Shown here one piece after another: positions 1 to 9,305 of a stretch of 39,787 nt of DNA. The notes below the pieces were generated by a model. It made no database searches. It saw only the letters and a program-made list of their open reading frames with translations, and was not told the origin of the DNA. Within the stretch, counting starts at the first letter, position 1; each line of letters starts with the position of its first letter. The position numbers and the translations under genes are program-made. Source of the DNA: a virus; IMG/VR virus record IMGVR_UViG_3300036401_000243, positions 1 through 39,787 of that record, one strand, 5' to 3'.

Positions 1-93
1 GGGTCATCTTCTGGCCCGCCTCCCGTGGGATGTGTCGGAACGGGATACGATTTCACCAAATCCTGCAACAGCCAATACATAGTGGTGCTCTGA
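1..93 (+). CDS. C-terminal end of an upstream protein (partial)
   Basis: Frame 1 is open from the first base to a TGA at 91-93 and encodes about 30 residues with two Cys and the tail 'YDFTKSCNSQYIVVL'. The next start codon follows one base later, as expected for tightly packed phage genes. The composition resembles the structural proteins downstream. The upstream part lies outside the window, so no function can be given. A second frame is open to a TAG at 80-82 but gives a less natural sequence. Confidence 0.5.
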   Translation, partial: GSSSGPPPVGCVGTGYDFTKSCNSQYIVVL

Positions 94-94
94 T

Positions 95-337
95 ATGAGA
101 TATTTATTCGCTTTCCTGATGTTGGTTCCGACCATTGCATTTGCACAGACACCTGCGCCGCCCACTCGCACCTATACACTCACAATGACTGCGGATGAGG
201 TCAACACCGTTTTGAATAAAATCGGCGAGATGCCGTGGAAAGACATCAATCCGGTGCTCCAAAAATTGATCGGGCAGATAAACGCCCAGAACGGCCCTTC
301 CACATCTCCTACGCCACCTACCGCTCCAAAGGAGTGA
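95..337 (+). CDS. Small exported protein, unknown function
   Basis: An 80 aa product. The first ~17 residues form a signal peptide: a hydrophobic core (LFAFLMLVPTIAFA) ending in AFA before Q, a good signal peptidase I site. The mature part is short and has a Pro/Thr/Ser-rich tail. It sits between two other genes, the next of which also begins with a signal peptide, with only 5 bp to the next start. I do not recognise a family. The start is supported by the signal peptide rather than by a strong ribosome binding site. Confidence 0.6.
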   Translation: MRYLFAFLMLVPTIAFAQTPAPPTRTYTLTMTADEVNTVLNKIGEMPWKDINPVLQKLIGQINAQNGPSTSPTPPTAPKE

Positions 338-342
338 TTCAG

Positions 343-2010
343 ATGTCAGCCCGCCGCATTCTCCTTGGGACGACCGCCTTGGTGTTGTTCGCATCCAGTG
401 CGCTGGCTGCGGACAATGCGACGCTGATCACGCCTTGCGCTGCTGGCTGCGTCACTGTCAGGTCTATTGACACGACAGGGTCGGGCGGTCCCATGGTGCC
501 TGTTGTAGCATTGGGTTCCACGACGGGAGCCACAATCGCCACAATCGCCGGCACGCCAAACACGACTAGCGTATTGTCTGTTCAGGGAACGACTGGTGGG
601 ACAACGCTTCCGGTGACGGCTGCGCAGGCGACCGCCGGCAATCTCAACGCAACTGTGGTAGGAACCGGCACCTTCGCCGTGCAGGCAACCGGCACAGTGA
701 CCGCCAACGCCGGAACCAACCTCAACACATCGCTGCTGGCCCTCGAAGCCGGCGGCAACCTCGCAGCCATCAAGCCCGGAACTGATCGGTTGATTTCGTC
801 GGCTACGAACATCGTGGCGGGCTCTGCGCTAGCTACGACCTCGTTCATCATCGGAACGCGCTACCTTTCAGCTCCGCCCACGTTTTCAAATGGCCAAGAA
901 GGTGCCTTCCAGATTGACGCCAACGGGCGGATGCTGGTCACCGCCAATGCTACGCTCGGCGCCGAGACAACCAAAGTCATCGGCACTGTCCGCAATCTCG
1001 GAAACGTAGGCGGCGTGCTCGACGCTGTGGTGGGGGCCACCTATCCGGCAAATGCGCTGGCGGTTGGCGTGCTCAATGGCTCAAATATCGGACGCCTGGT
1101 CGGCGACGAGACGAGCGGTTTATGGGTGAACATCAAGGCTGGCGCCGGCAGCGGCGGAACAGCTATCGCCGATAGAGCAGGATGGACGGTTAGCAGCACC
1201 AACTTTACCCTAACAGGTGGCGAGTTTACATCTGGCGGCGCCACCACTTGTCCGACTGCTTCAGCTTGCACCGTGGCAATGACGGCCACGCGCGGACTGT
1301 TCCAAGACATGAACACCTGGGCCGAGACCAGCCTTGGTGTTCCCACCGCGTATGGCGTCGCGCCGACGACAGGCAACTACATCGGCGTCAATGCCTTTGT
1401 GACGAACGCAACGGCGGCAATTGGCAATAACGCCGACGGTGTTACGGTCACGACGGGTGGCAACAGCCCGACAATATCTTACCTTGAAGGATTCAATGGA
1501 ACGACTTGGGATCGTTTGCAGGTAGATGCCAGCAAGTTTTTGAAAGTAAATGTCTCGGCGGGACTTGCTGTCCCGGCATGGGGCCATGTGGCGGTCGCCG
1601 CCGCTCCTCCGACTGGAGCAACTTATATTGGTGTCCTGGGTTCTGGTGCAACAGGCGGACACGTTGCTGCGCCGATTGGGTGTGATAGTCATATATTTAA
1701 GCACATCACATCGGCAACTGATACATTAGCAGTTCAGGGGGTTGCATCGCAGTCTGTTTATGTGTGCGCATGGCGCGCCCGTGCTGCCGGTGTAGCCACA
1801 TGGTTCCTTGAGAATACTGCATCTGCCAATGCCAACTGTTCATCGGCCAATACCCAGATAACAGGAGTTGCAACGGAAGCGGCAAACACTGGTGAAATCT
1901 TCGCTCCTCCGTTTTGGACAGGTCTGAAAAACACCGCTGGAAACGGCCTTTGCATCAACAGCACCGGAACGGGTGGTGTCGATGTTGATATTTGGTACGC
2001 GCAATTCTGA
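343..2010 (+). CDS. Exported phage structural or adsorption protein, unknown family
   Basis: A 555 aa protein starting at the ATG at 343, chosen because AAAGGAG lies at 328-334 and because the product then opens with a signal peptide (RILLGTTALVLFASSALA before AD). An upstream in-frame start at 235 would bury this signal. The mature protein is rich in Ala, Thr, Gly and Asn, with repeated short beta-like segments such as 'TANAGTNLNTSLLALE', typical of fibre or decoration proteins. No enzymatic motif is visible. It lies in a + strand run of four exported-looking proteins and probably serves the virion or host contact, which is inference. Confidence 0.65.
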   Translation: MSARRILLGTTALVLFASSALAADNATLITPCAAGCVTVRSIDTTGSGGPMVPVVALGSTTGATIATIAGTPNTTSVLSVQGTTGGTTLPVTAAQATAGNLNATVVGTGTFAVQATGTVTANAGTNLNTSLLALEAGGNLAAIKPGTDRLISSATNIVAGSALATTSFIIGTRYLSAPPTFSNGQEGAFQIDANGRMLVTANATLGAETTKVIGTVRNLGNVGGVLDAVVGATYPANALAVGVLNGSNIGRLVGDETSGLWVNIKAGAGSGGTAIADRAGWTVSSTNFTLTGGEFTSGGATTCPTASACTVAMTATRGLFQDMNTWAETSLGVPTAYGVAPTTGNYIGVNAFVTNATAAIGNNADGVTVTTGGNSPTISYLEGFNGTTWDRLQVDASKFLKVNVSAGLAVPAWGHVAVAAAPPTGATYIGVLGSGATGGHVAAPIGCDSHIFKHITSATDTLAVQGVASQSVYVCAWRARAAGVATWFLENTASANANCSSANTQITGVATEAANTGEIFAPPFWTGLKNTAGNGLCINSTGTGGVDVDIWYAQF

Positions 2011-2020
2011 GGTATCGGAT

Positions 2021-2785
2021 ATGTTGAAATCCCTTACAGCAACAATTCTGCTGATTCTTGGCTGGCTGACGCCGGCGTTGGCGGCAGTTGGAGTTGATAC
2101 GGCAAACTGCAAACCTAACCTTAATGACGATCACATCCCTGGAACAACATCGCCGCAATCCACCGGAAATGTTTACACGGTAACCACCGGGTTCCCTGGG
2201 ATGCTGGTCATGCTTATGCCCGACATTGGGACTCTCACTACGCCACCAACCATAACCAGCGTGGTGTGGGATGCGGCCGGCGCCAACCAAGCTCTGACGC
2301 TTATTGGATCAATCATATCTGGCGGGGCCGTTGGCCAGGGTGTTTACCTTTATGGTGCCGTGGGGATTACCGCGGGCGCCACCAAAGCGATCACTGTGAC
2401 CAGTTCGGCGAATGTGGCTAAACTATTTCTTAACATGTGCACGTTTAGTGGGGCCTTGAACGCGACCGTTGCGGCGACCTTCACCAACTTCACAACTGGG
2501 GTCGCCGTGACCACCGTCAACGTGACCAGCGCCACGGGGAACATTGTGGCTGGTGGGATTGCTACAGGAGCTGGCATTACCCCGATGACGGGAACAACAA
2601 TTTTCCTGGATAACATAAATGGGACGAATATGAATGCCGCCGCAAATTACGACAACGGCGCCGCTACCGTTACCATAGGGACGACCGTGGCGCCGACTAC
2701 CGTTCTCGCTTATGTGAATGTCGTCGCATCAGGTGGCGCACCTACGCCCGCGCCGATGATGCAGTTGTTGGGAGTAGGGCGATGA
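2021..2785 (+). CDS. Exported Thr/Ala-rich protein, unknown function
   Basis: A 254 aa product from the ATG at 2021, preceded by GAGGT overlapping the previous stop. The N-terminus is a signal peptide (LTATILLILGWLTPALA, then A). The rest is a low-charge, Thr/Val/Ala-rich beta-type sequence without Cys-based or catalytic motifs. Its end overlaps the next gene by four bases (ATGA), which indicates translational coupling. It could be a minor virion or surface protein; no family is recognised. Confidence 0.6.
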   Translation: MLKSLTATILLILGWLTPALAAVGVDTANCKPNLNDDHIPGTTSPQSTGNVYTVTTGFPGMLVMLMPDIGTLTTPPTITSVVWDAAGANQALTLIGSIISGGAVGQGVYLYGAVGITAGATKAITVTSSANVAKLFLNMCTFSGALNATVAATFTNFTTGVAVTTVNVTSATGNIVAGGIATGAGITPMTGTTIFLDNINGTNMNAAANYDNGAATVTIGTTVAPTTVLAYVNVVASGGAPTPAPMMQLLGVGR

Positions 2786-5700
2786 TACGGGTTGTTCTGT
2801 CATTCATCCTCTTAATGATGGCAGCGCCGATTGGCGAGGCTCAGTGGGCTATCTTCCAGGCGAGCACCACAGCTAGCAGCGGTGGCGGCGGAACCGGCAA
2901 TGGAGGCGGTCCTAACCTACGCGTAGCCGACATCTACGGCGTGCCCAACTCAATATCGCCGTCCTCTTATTATGTCCCTGGGATTGCCTCCCAGGGTGTG
3001 ACCACGGCGGATTTCTATAATTCGGATGGATGGTATTCTGCTCGGCCTTATGACCTCACACTGTTCGGTCCGGTCGGGCAGGCTGCGGCAGCGCAGCATG
3101 GCCGATACTACTGGCCGATGACGCCGGATCATCCTAATAGCATCTTAAGCAGCTGGTCGGACGGAATGGACTTGAAGGGGGGGTTCGGGACAGACCCTCA
3201 GATGCCGCCCCGCGCCATCAACATGCAGGTGATGCCGCTTTCCGATGCATCAATACCCCTGAGCAACAACAGCGTCACCAATCCATTTACCACCAACAAT
3301 TCTACGATTTATCAAACTGGATTTCTTTACTACGATCCTGAAGATACTGGCAACACCATTCACTGGATGGGAGAGGGGGCGGATCAGGGTGCCACCGGTC
3401 CCGGCATCGTGTTCACGGGCACCACGACAAACACCTCGCCGATCGTGACAGGAATCGCGGATACATCCAAAATCTCGGCTACCTATCCGGCAACGGCTGC
3501 AACCGGGATTCCGGCGAACACCACCGTTCTATCGGTAGACAGCGCAAGTCAAATCACGCTGAGCAACAATGCGACGGCTTCAGGGTCTAGAACAATCACA
3601 GCGCATACGTTTGGTGGTGTTGGGCACTACGCGACCACTCTCCGAACCAATGATCTGCTCAATTGGACGTTATTTGGACCTTCCACGATGAATCCCGGAT
3701 CGAACGACTTCACCAGCTTTCAACGTCCTACGCGCATATCGGCGGGCAATTGGATATCGTACGCAGCGACCAACTATCGGGCGTTCAGCCGCCTCACGGG
3801 ACCTCCCGGAGACAGCGGCTTGGATGCAAACGGATGGCGTTCGCTTGCTGGCGTGTCTACGTCAACGGACGGCCTCAACTTCGTGCGGCCAGAACCGGCT
3901 TCTTACATCGACACGCTCTACCATGTAGGAACGCGACGATTTAATGCCGGCGGTCAATGGGATCAGGTAATCATCTCTGGTCAGCAATGGCTGACTACGG
4001 CCGAAGATGCCAGAAACATCCTTATTACTGCGGCAAATCCGGCTGTGGTGTCAAAGACCGCACACGGACTTGTGGCCGGAAATCAGATCACGCTTGCGGC
4101 GGTGCCGTTTCCGGGTGGTGGACCTTATACCGCAGACCTCGTTAGCGGATCGAGCTGCATCACCAACTTTGCCCCGGCAATCGGCAGCAGCGTGGAGGCA
4201 GGCAACAAGTTGTCCTCCAATCCCGTGTTTTACACGGCAGGTGGGGCCATCATCGTGGGCATTCCACCAAACACAGTCGTCACATCTGTTGGAGTGTGTG
4301 GAGGGGCCAACAGCATCCAGATCAATAACAACGTCACCGTGAATGCGACGGGAAGCCCAATCGTGTTCCTCATATTGCCTATCCCGCTCGTGGACGGACA
4401 AACGTATTTCGTCAAGACTGTTCTTGACCCTGACAGCTTTACAATTTCTGCCACCAATGGCGGGGCGGCAATAGACACGTCGATCGCCACTGTGAACCCC
4501 TGCATAGACAAGTCTACACCCGCGCTGTGCAATGTGCCCAACGGAGGCATGTTTGTGACGCGCGTTGCGGTTGACAGCAACTTCAATATTCTCGCCTCGC
4601 CGGCGCCGGTTAGAGTGTCGGATGCCTATTTTGGCGTATGGCCCGGTCCGACCTACCTTCAAGCAGTCAATTCATATCTGGAGAGCGGGGTATTGACTTA
4701 TTACGCCACCAGAGGCTTTTTTGTGTCGTCGCCTGCCTTTGGTCTTCCTTGGGGCGCCACATATTTGAACGGTGGTGCGCTTCAGCAGCAGTTGCTCGAT
4801 ATCTACAGCGAGTGCATAGACGTGGCGCTTTGCTATGCCTCCGCCCCAATGGGCTTGACGGCGAGTGCAGCCGCGGGCGTCGTGACGCTGACTTGGAACG
4901 ATACGCGACCGAACCAGAACTACCACCTTTATTATGGGTTCTCGCCGAGTTCCCAGCCGAACCTGATTGGTTCCATTACCGGGCTCACGACGACTTATAC
5001 GCCCTATCTCCAAACGCCTGCGACCATGTATTTCAAGTTGGTGTCGCTGGACAATAGCAGCGTGGAGCAGGGCTCACGGGTGGTGTCGGCCTACGTCAGT
5101 TCCTCCACCGCGTTCGTCAACCAACACATTGCCCGGGCGCTAGACGATGGCGCCGATCCAGCGACGATTGATCGGAACAAACTCGATACCGTAGACGCTT
5201 GGATTACTTCCAATGGCTTGCATAATATGCTTGAGAATTGGGTAAGCGCCAGCTTTGGCGTCAAACAGGATACCAGTGGCATCGTGACAAAGGTGTACGA
5301 TCTCGGTACGACGCGACATCCGGCCTACAACGATCTTTGGTTTTGCTCCGGTGCCTTTCCGTGCAATGGGGCATCGAACACCACATATCATCCGACCGGC
5401 TTGAACAACAATACACCAGCATGGACGAATAACGCCGCAAATGCCTTCGGCATAATCGGCGGCGTGATGGACGCCAGCAATCACAACGGCAGGATGAACC
5501 ACATCCGGCGCAAGGTTGAGGTGTCTGTCTTTGCCTCCTACGCAAAGACAGCGTCCGGCACTGATATCACTCTATTAGGGATAGGCGAATTCAGCGGAAT
5601 GCACCTTCAACATTTGGCGGGAACGCCCGGGACGGCATCGTTTACGTTGTACGATGACAGCTTAACGCCGCAAACCGCAACGATTGCTGTTCCCACCTCG

Positions 5701-8310
5701 GCAACGACTCCGCACATCATCGGGGGGACGTTCGGCTGTGGCGCAACGCCGGCAGTAACGTGCCCTGCGGACACCAGCCCCGGGAGCCTAAATGTTTATA
5801 TAGACGGTGTGCAGGGATCAACGCCGTCTCCGGCACTGCACTACAACGCCGGACTTTCGCTCTCAACAACACTCAAAGGTCAGCTTGGGGGAGTTGCCAA
5901 CATCCAGTTTTATGTGAGTGGCGCCAAGGATTCAAAATTTAACTATGGACTTCCATCTACTTATGTCATGGACGACAGCAGCGCGGGCTTTACAATGTCG
6001 GACCTGATCATCTTCTCCAAGGAATTGACGCCGACACAGGCGGCGTCATTGACGACACTGCTGCAAGGCTTCGTCTCGCCGCCGACCGCGATTACAGCCG
6101 TGGCCGCTGGTGGCATCTCCATGGGCTCTCCGGCCGTCTATGACATCACCGCAATGCCGTCAGGCGCTAGCGCTACCTGCAACACCGGCACACCGGCAAA
6201 TGACAGTCCTGCATTTGCGAATTTTCAAACTCTGGCGTCGGCCTGGGATGCGGCTAACCCCGGCGCTACGGGATCGATTGTGCTCAATATCCCGAATAGC
6301 ACATGCTGGTTTTTGGGTTCGACGGGTATTGCGCCATTCAAGTGGGTCATGAACCCAAGCGGATATGCGGGACAGGCTCGGGTGAGGGTAGTCGGCGCCG
6401 GAACTTCGTCTAAGCTGAGCGACGGCGGCACGGGCGGCGGGTTCTTTCCTGGCGGGGGCGGTCAGTTCGGAAATAACACCAGCCAAACGCGTGTGACAAC
6501 GGTTAGCAAGGGGGCAACTGCATTGAATTTCACCGCCTGCCCTGGGGCGGGATGTGCGGCGGCTCTAGCGCTATTTGCCCCGGGCGCACCAGTCCTGATG
6601 ACTGGGGTAGATTTGCAAGGCGAGGGTCAGCCGACCAATCCTGCATTCTGGGATTTTCTGACTGTCGCGACCGTGACCGCGACGGGCGTAACAGTCACCA
6701 CACCGATCACTCACGATTACAAATCCACTTGGCCAAATTATTCCACGGGTAACGGTTTCCAACCCGATCAGGGCGGTCCTGGAACACTTTATGTTCTCGA
6801 TCCGACATGGAATGTAAGTATCGAATTGAATAGACTGATCTTGGATCAAGGTGCTGGTGCCGGCGGGAGCGTGACAAATGGCAAAAGTGTAACGCTGAAG
6901 AACGTGGTTATCACGAGTGCCGCAACATCGTGTCAGGGGCCATCCGTCAATGGGTTCCTTGCGTGGATCAACGTAACTGCCACCAACTGCACCGTAGAGG
7001 TAGACAAACTTATTGACACGTTCGTCTTACAAAATGTCACCGCGATAACAAACGTTGATTGGCAATCCGCAAGCGCGAAACAGTTCATTGCGAGCGAGGT
7101 AACCGCCTCCTCGTTCTTGGGTGCTGGTGGGATCAATAACATTGTAGCCAATTCCTCGCCCGCTGAATTACATCTCGGATCGCACGGATACGGCGCGTCG
7201 TACGGACGAGACTATATCATCGGGAACAACATCCCGATCCTTATTGTGGGTAGCGCATCGCAAAGCATGATCAACCTGCGCGGTACTTGGTCGGGCGGCG
7301 TGCTCACAGTGCCGCCGAACTTCACTTTTAGCGCGGCGCAAAATAGCTCCGCAGCACCTTGTAGTGCCGCTCCTGGAAACATCTGCCTGACTGTAAGTTC
7401 GACTACGGGATGGTCTACCGGAATGGCGACAGACACCATCGTATTGAGTGGTTCCGCGTCATGTCAGGGCGATTGGATTTTGACTGTTGTCGATGCTACT
7501 CACGTCATCCTGAATGGCTCGACATTCGCCGCAACCTGCACCGGAGGCAGCGCCACGCTGCCGCTCAAATGGGCCGTTCCTGGGGCCAATCTCTATTGGG
7601 ATGGCGCAAACGCCTCGCAGGGTCCGATGGCTCAGGTGCTCGACGTGGGAGCCTCGGGAGCGAATACAACGGTCACAACGTCTTTGGCTGGCGCCTTTCC
7701 TACCATGCCGCTCAATAGCGGTGTCGCTACCGTCAAGGTTCAATCGGTGCCTCAGGTATTTGCCGGCGGGAACTATGGCTCGGCTGCGGCCATCGATCTC
7801 AACCAGATGCCTGCGGGCGCTCCATACGGAAGTTACAGCAAGCTGATCGTGGCCGGTACAAATGGAAGCTATGCGTCAGTGCCGGCCGGTGGCTCGCCCA
7901 CTGTCACGGGCAACCCCTCGACGCCCTATACGGTGCCGGTGTGGGGACAGATGGTGGGGATCAACATCACCGTAGGACCGGCATATACCGGGACAACCAA
8001 CCCAATGAATTTTGGATTTGCCCAGTCCTACTTTACGCAAACGCTTGGTAGTGCGTCTGTTCCAGGAGCTTGGAATCCGACTGTCAATGCGAAGATCGCT
8101 AGCACGACGCCGCGGTTCCTGGGGCCGACCTCGACATCGGGAGCACAAACCCTTGACGTGCTTTCGTCTCCACCTGGTGGCGCTAACTCTTGGCTGCTTA
8201 CTAACCAAACGCAGCCTGTCTATACGTCAATCCCTGGTGACTTCTCCACTACATCCACAACAGTTGAAATCGTCACCAACCAAGGCGTTGTCAACCCGGC
8301 GCAACAATAG
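2782..8310 (+). CDS. Very large exported fibre- or spike-like adsorption protein
   Basis: An 1842 aa protein, the longest in the window. It opens with a signal peptide (VVLSFILLMMAAPIGEA before Q). Residues ~30-400 contain Trp/Tyr-rich segments that recall glycosidase-like propellers. Around 430-600 there are 'KTAHGLVAGNQITL' and 'YFVKTVLDPDSFTI', a pattern common in phage tail proteins. A fibronectin-III-like stretch follows near 690-780 (APMGLTAS...VTLTWND). Residues ~800-1110 look like a LamG/concanavalin-type domain, ending 'LIIFSKELTPTQAASL'. The C-terminal third has beta-helix-like low-charge repeats. A carbohydrate-binding tail fibre or spike fits best, but domain calls are by eye. It ends 1 bp before a convergent gene. 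Confidence 0.55.
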   Translation: MIRVVLSFILLMMAAPIGEAQWAIFQASTTASSGGGGTGNGGGPNLRVADIYGVPNSISPSSYYVPGIASQGVTTADFYNSDGWYSARPYDLTLFGPVGQAAAAQHGRYYWPMTPDHPNSILSSWSDGMDLKGGFGTDPQMPPRAINMQVMPLSDASIPLSNNSVTNPFTTNNSTIYQTGFLYYDPEDTGNTIHWMGEGADQGATGPGIVFTGTTTNTSPIVTGIADTSKISATYPATAATGIPANTTVLSVDSASQITLSNNATASGSRTITAHTFGGVGHYATTLRTNDLLNWTLFGPSTMNPGSNDFTSFQRPTRISAGNWISYAATNYRAFSRLTGPPGDSGLDANGWRSLAGVSTSTDGLNFVRPEPASYIDTLYHVGTRRFNAGGQWDQVIISGQQWLTTAEDARNILITAANPAVVSKTAHGLVAGNQITLAAVPFPGGGPYTADLVSGSSCITNFAPAIGSSVEAGNKLSSNPVFYTAGGAIIVGIPPNTVVTSVGVCGGANSIQINNNVTVNATGSPIVFLILPIPLVDGQTYFVKTVLDPDSFTISATNGGAAIDTSIATVNPCIDKSTPALCNVPNGGMFVTRVAVDSNFNILASPAPVRVSDAYFGVWPGPTYLQAVNSYLESGVLTYYATRGFFVSSPAFGLPWGATYLNGGALQQQLLDIYSECIDVALCYASAPMGLTASAAAGVVTLTWNDTRPNQNYHLYYGFSPSSQPNLIGSITGLTTTYTPYLQTPATMYFKLVSLDNSSVEQGSRVVSAYVSSSTAFVNQHIARALDDGADPATIDRNKLDTVDAWITSNGLHNMLENWVSASFGVKQDTSGIVTKVYDLGTTRHPAYNDLWFCSGAFPCNGASNTTYHPTGLNNNTPAWTNNAANAFGIIGGVMDASNHNGRMNHIRRKVEVSVFASYAKTASGTDITLLGIGEFSGMHLQHLAGTPGTASFTLYDDSLTPQTATIAVPTSATTPHIIGGTFGCGATPAVTCPADTSPGSLNVYIDGVQGSTPSPALHYNAGLSLSTTLKGQLGGVANIQFYVSGAKDSKFNYGLPSTYVMDDSSAGFTMSDLIIFSKELTPTQAASLTTLLQGFVSPPTAITAVAAGGISMGSPAVYDITAMPSGASATCNTGTPANDSPAFANFQTLASAWDAANPGATGSIVLNIPNSTCWFLGSTGIAPFKWVMNPSGYAGQARVRVVGAGTSSKLSDGGTGGGFFPGGGGQFGNNTSQTRVTTVSKGATALNFTACPGAGCAAALALFAPGAPVLMTGVDLQGEGQPTNPAFWDFLTVATVTATGVTVTTPITHDYKSTWPNYSTGNGFQPDQGGPGTLYVLDPTWNVSIELNRLILDQGAGAGGSVTNGKSVTLKNVVITSAATSCQGPSVNGFLAWINVTATNCTVEVDKLIDTFVLQNVTAITNVDWQSASAKQFIASEVTASSFLGAGGINNIVANSSPAELHLGSHGYGASYGRDYIIGNNIPILIVGSASQSMINLRGTWSGGVLTVPPNFTFSAAQNSSAAPCSAAPGNICLTVSSTTGWSTGMATDTIVLSGSASCQGDWILTVVDATHVILNGSTFAATCTGGSATLPLKWAVPGANLYWDGANASQGPMAQVLDVGASGANTTVTTSLAGAFPTMPLNSGVATVKVQSVPQVFAGGNYGSAAAIDLNQMPAGAPYGSYSKLIVAGTNGSYASVPAGGSPTVTGNPSTPYTVPVWGQMVGINITVGPAYTGTTNPMNFGFAQSYFTQTLGSASVPGAWNPTVNAKIASTTPRFLGPTSTSGAQTLDVLSSPPGGANSWLLTNQTQPVYTSIPGDFSTTSTTVEIVTNQGVVNPAQQ

Positions 8311-8311
8311 T

Positions 8312-8923
8312 TTATGTCGGGGCGAATATCAAACACTTGCGTCCGTTGAACAATGCGAGTTCATGCGTCAAATTAATCCAATTAACGCGTCTTATCTCTG
8401 GCTCGAATGCGCTTTCATGTGGAAGGTTGCATATAATTTTCATGGGTCTGCGCTTTCTGTCGTAGGAATCCCGCACCTTATCCAAGGCTCCAGCTAATAC
8501 AGAACCAGTAAATGAGTTGCAAATATAAAGCGTGGATGTATTTGGCGGTAGATTAAATGTCGCGGCATCTTCTAAAATAATCTGCGCTCGCGACTTTGCG
8601 CTTTTGGAATTTGCTCTTCCCCTTAGCATCAAGGCTGGATCAAACTCTATACCTATCACCATAGCAAACGGCAGCCTTGCGGCTAGAATTGCGACGCGAC
8701 CAAGGCCAGCCCCGTAGTCGATGAAAGTCGATTCAGGATCGACTAAAATGTGAGGCTTAATGATTCGCCAGTCTCGAAAGAACGTCGGGCCATATCCCCT
8801 AACTTCCGGTCGAGATGGATCATATGGGAGGTGTATTTCACTGCTGTCGATCCCCAAGCGCCATTCATTAAAACTCTCATCAGCGCGCTTCAGTCTGTTC
8901 GTTAGACTTTCGAGAATATTCAT
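8312..8923 (-). CDS. Class I SAM-dependent methyltransferase
   Basis: A 203 aa protein on the - strand. Residues 68-77 read 'IDYGAGLGRV', the glycine-rich SAM-binding motif I of Rossmann-type methyltransferases, and 'GIEFD' at 91-95 provides the acidic residue that binds the ribose (motif II). No DPPY/SPPY motif is present, so a DNA base methyltransferase is unlikely; a small-molecule, glycan or protein substrate is more probable but unknown. It converges with the giant fibre-like gene with one base between stops. Its start has only a weak GGACG-like ribosome site. Confidence 0.75.
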   Translation of the reverse strand: MNILESLTNRLKRADESFNEWRLGIDSSEIHLPYDPSRPEVRGYGPTFFRDWRIIKPHILVDPESTFIDYGAGLGRVAILAARLPFAMVIGIEFDPALMLRGRANSKSAKSRAQIILEDAATFNLPPNTSTLYICNSFTGSVLAGALDKVRDSYDRKRRPMKIICNLPHESAFEPEIRRVNWINLTHELALFNGRKCLIFAPT

Positions 8924-8985
8924 CTACGGTCGTCCTGTTCCATCTGGTCCCCACCTGTTGGATGCGTTGCGGCCGGTACGCCGCT

Positions 8986-9192
8986 TTATCGCGCGCATAT
9001 CACGCGCCCTTCTTCATCCAATTGAATACCGCGAATCTTGCCCGACGGCGTTATCGCGTTGGCGATAGCGTTGATATAGTTGATAGGGAAGGCGTCCACA
9101 CCTGGGCTAAGCAACATTGTGTTTTGGGCGAATGCCATCACGGCGCTACTCATGATGAAGGCTGTCACTGCTCCGGCGAGAAAGTTTTTCAT
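8986..9192 (-). CDS. Small exported protein, unknown function
   Basis: A 68 aa product. A GGAGGAG ribosome binding site lies just upstream of the start. The N-terminus 'FLAGAVTAFIMSSAVMAFA' followed by Q is a clear signal peptide, leaving about 45 mature residues. It lies 62 bp upstream of the methyltransferase on the same strand and may be co-transcribed with it. No family recognised. Confidence 0.6.
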   Translation of the reverse strand: MKNFLAGAVTAFIMSSAVMAFAQNTMLLSPGVDAFPINYINAIANAITPSGKIRGIQLDEEGRVICAR

Positions 9193-9222
9193 ACCGTCTA
9201 CTCCTCCGATAACTCAATATGG

Positions 9223-9259
9223 CGCCTCCGGGCACACAATAGGGAAGTGCCCGGAGGCG
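9223..9259. terminator. Strong hairpin, possible terminator
   Basis: A perfect 12 bp stem (CGCCTCCGGGCA at 9223-9234, TGCCCGGAGGCG at 9248-9259) with a 13-base loop lies between two - strand genes. There is no T-run on either side, so intrinsic termination is uncertain. It could instead stop exonucleases or mark an RNA processing site after the ATPase gene. Confidence 0.45.
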
Positions 9260-9305
9260 ATCTCGGTGCGGCAACGCGTGGGTGGCTTTCGATCCCATTT
9301 TGGGC

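Noticed and set aside
4051-4662. 203-codon - strand frame inside the fibre-like gene
   Set aside because: His/Arg/Cys-rich shadow with no ribosome site; the + strand frame continues uninterrupted for 1842 codons.
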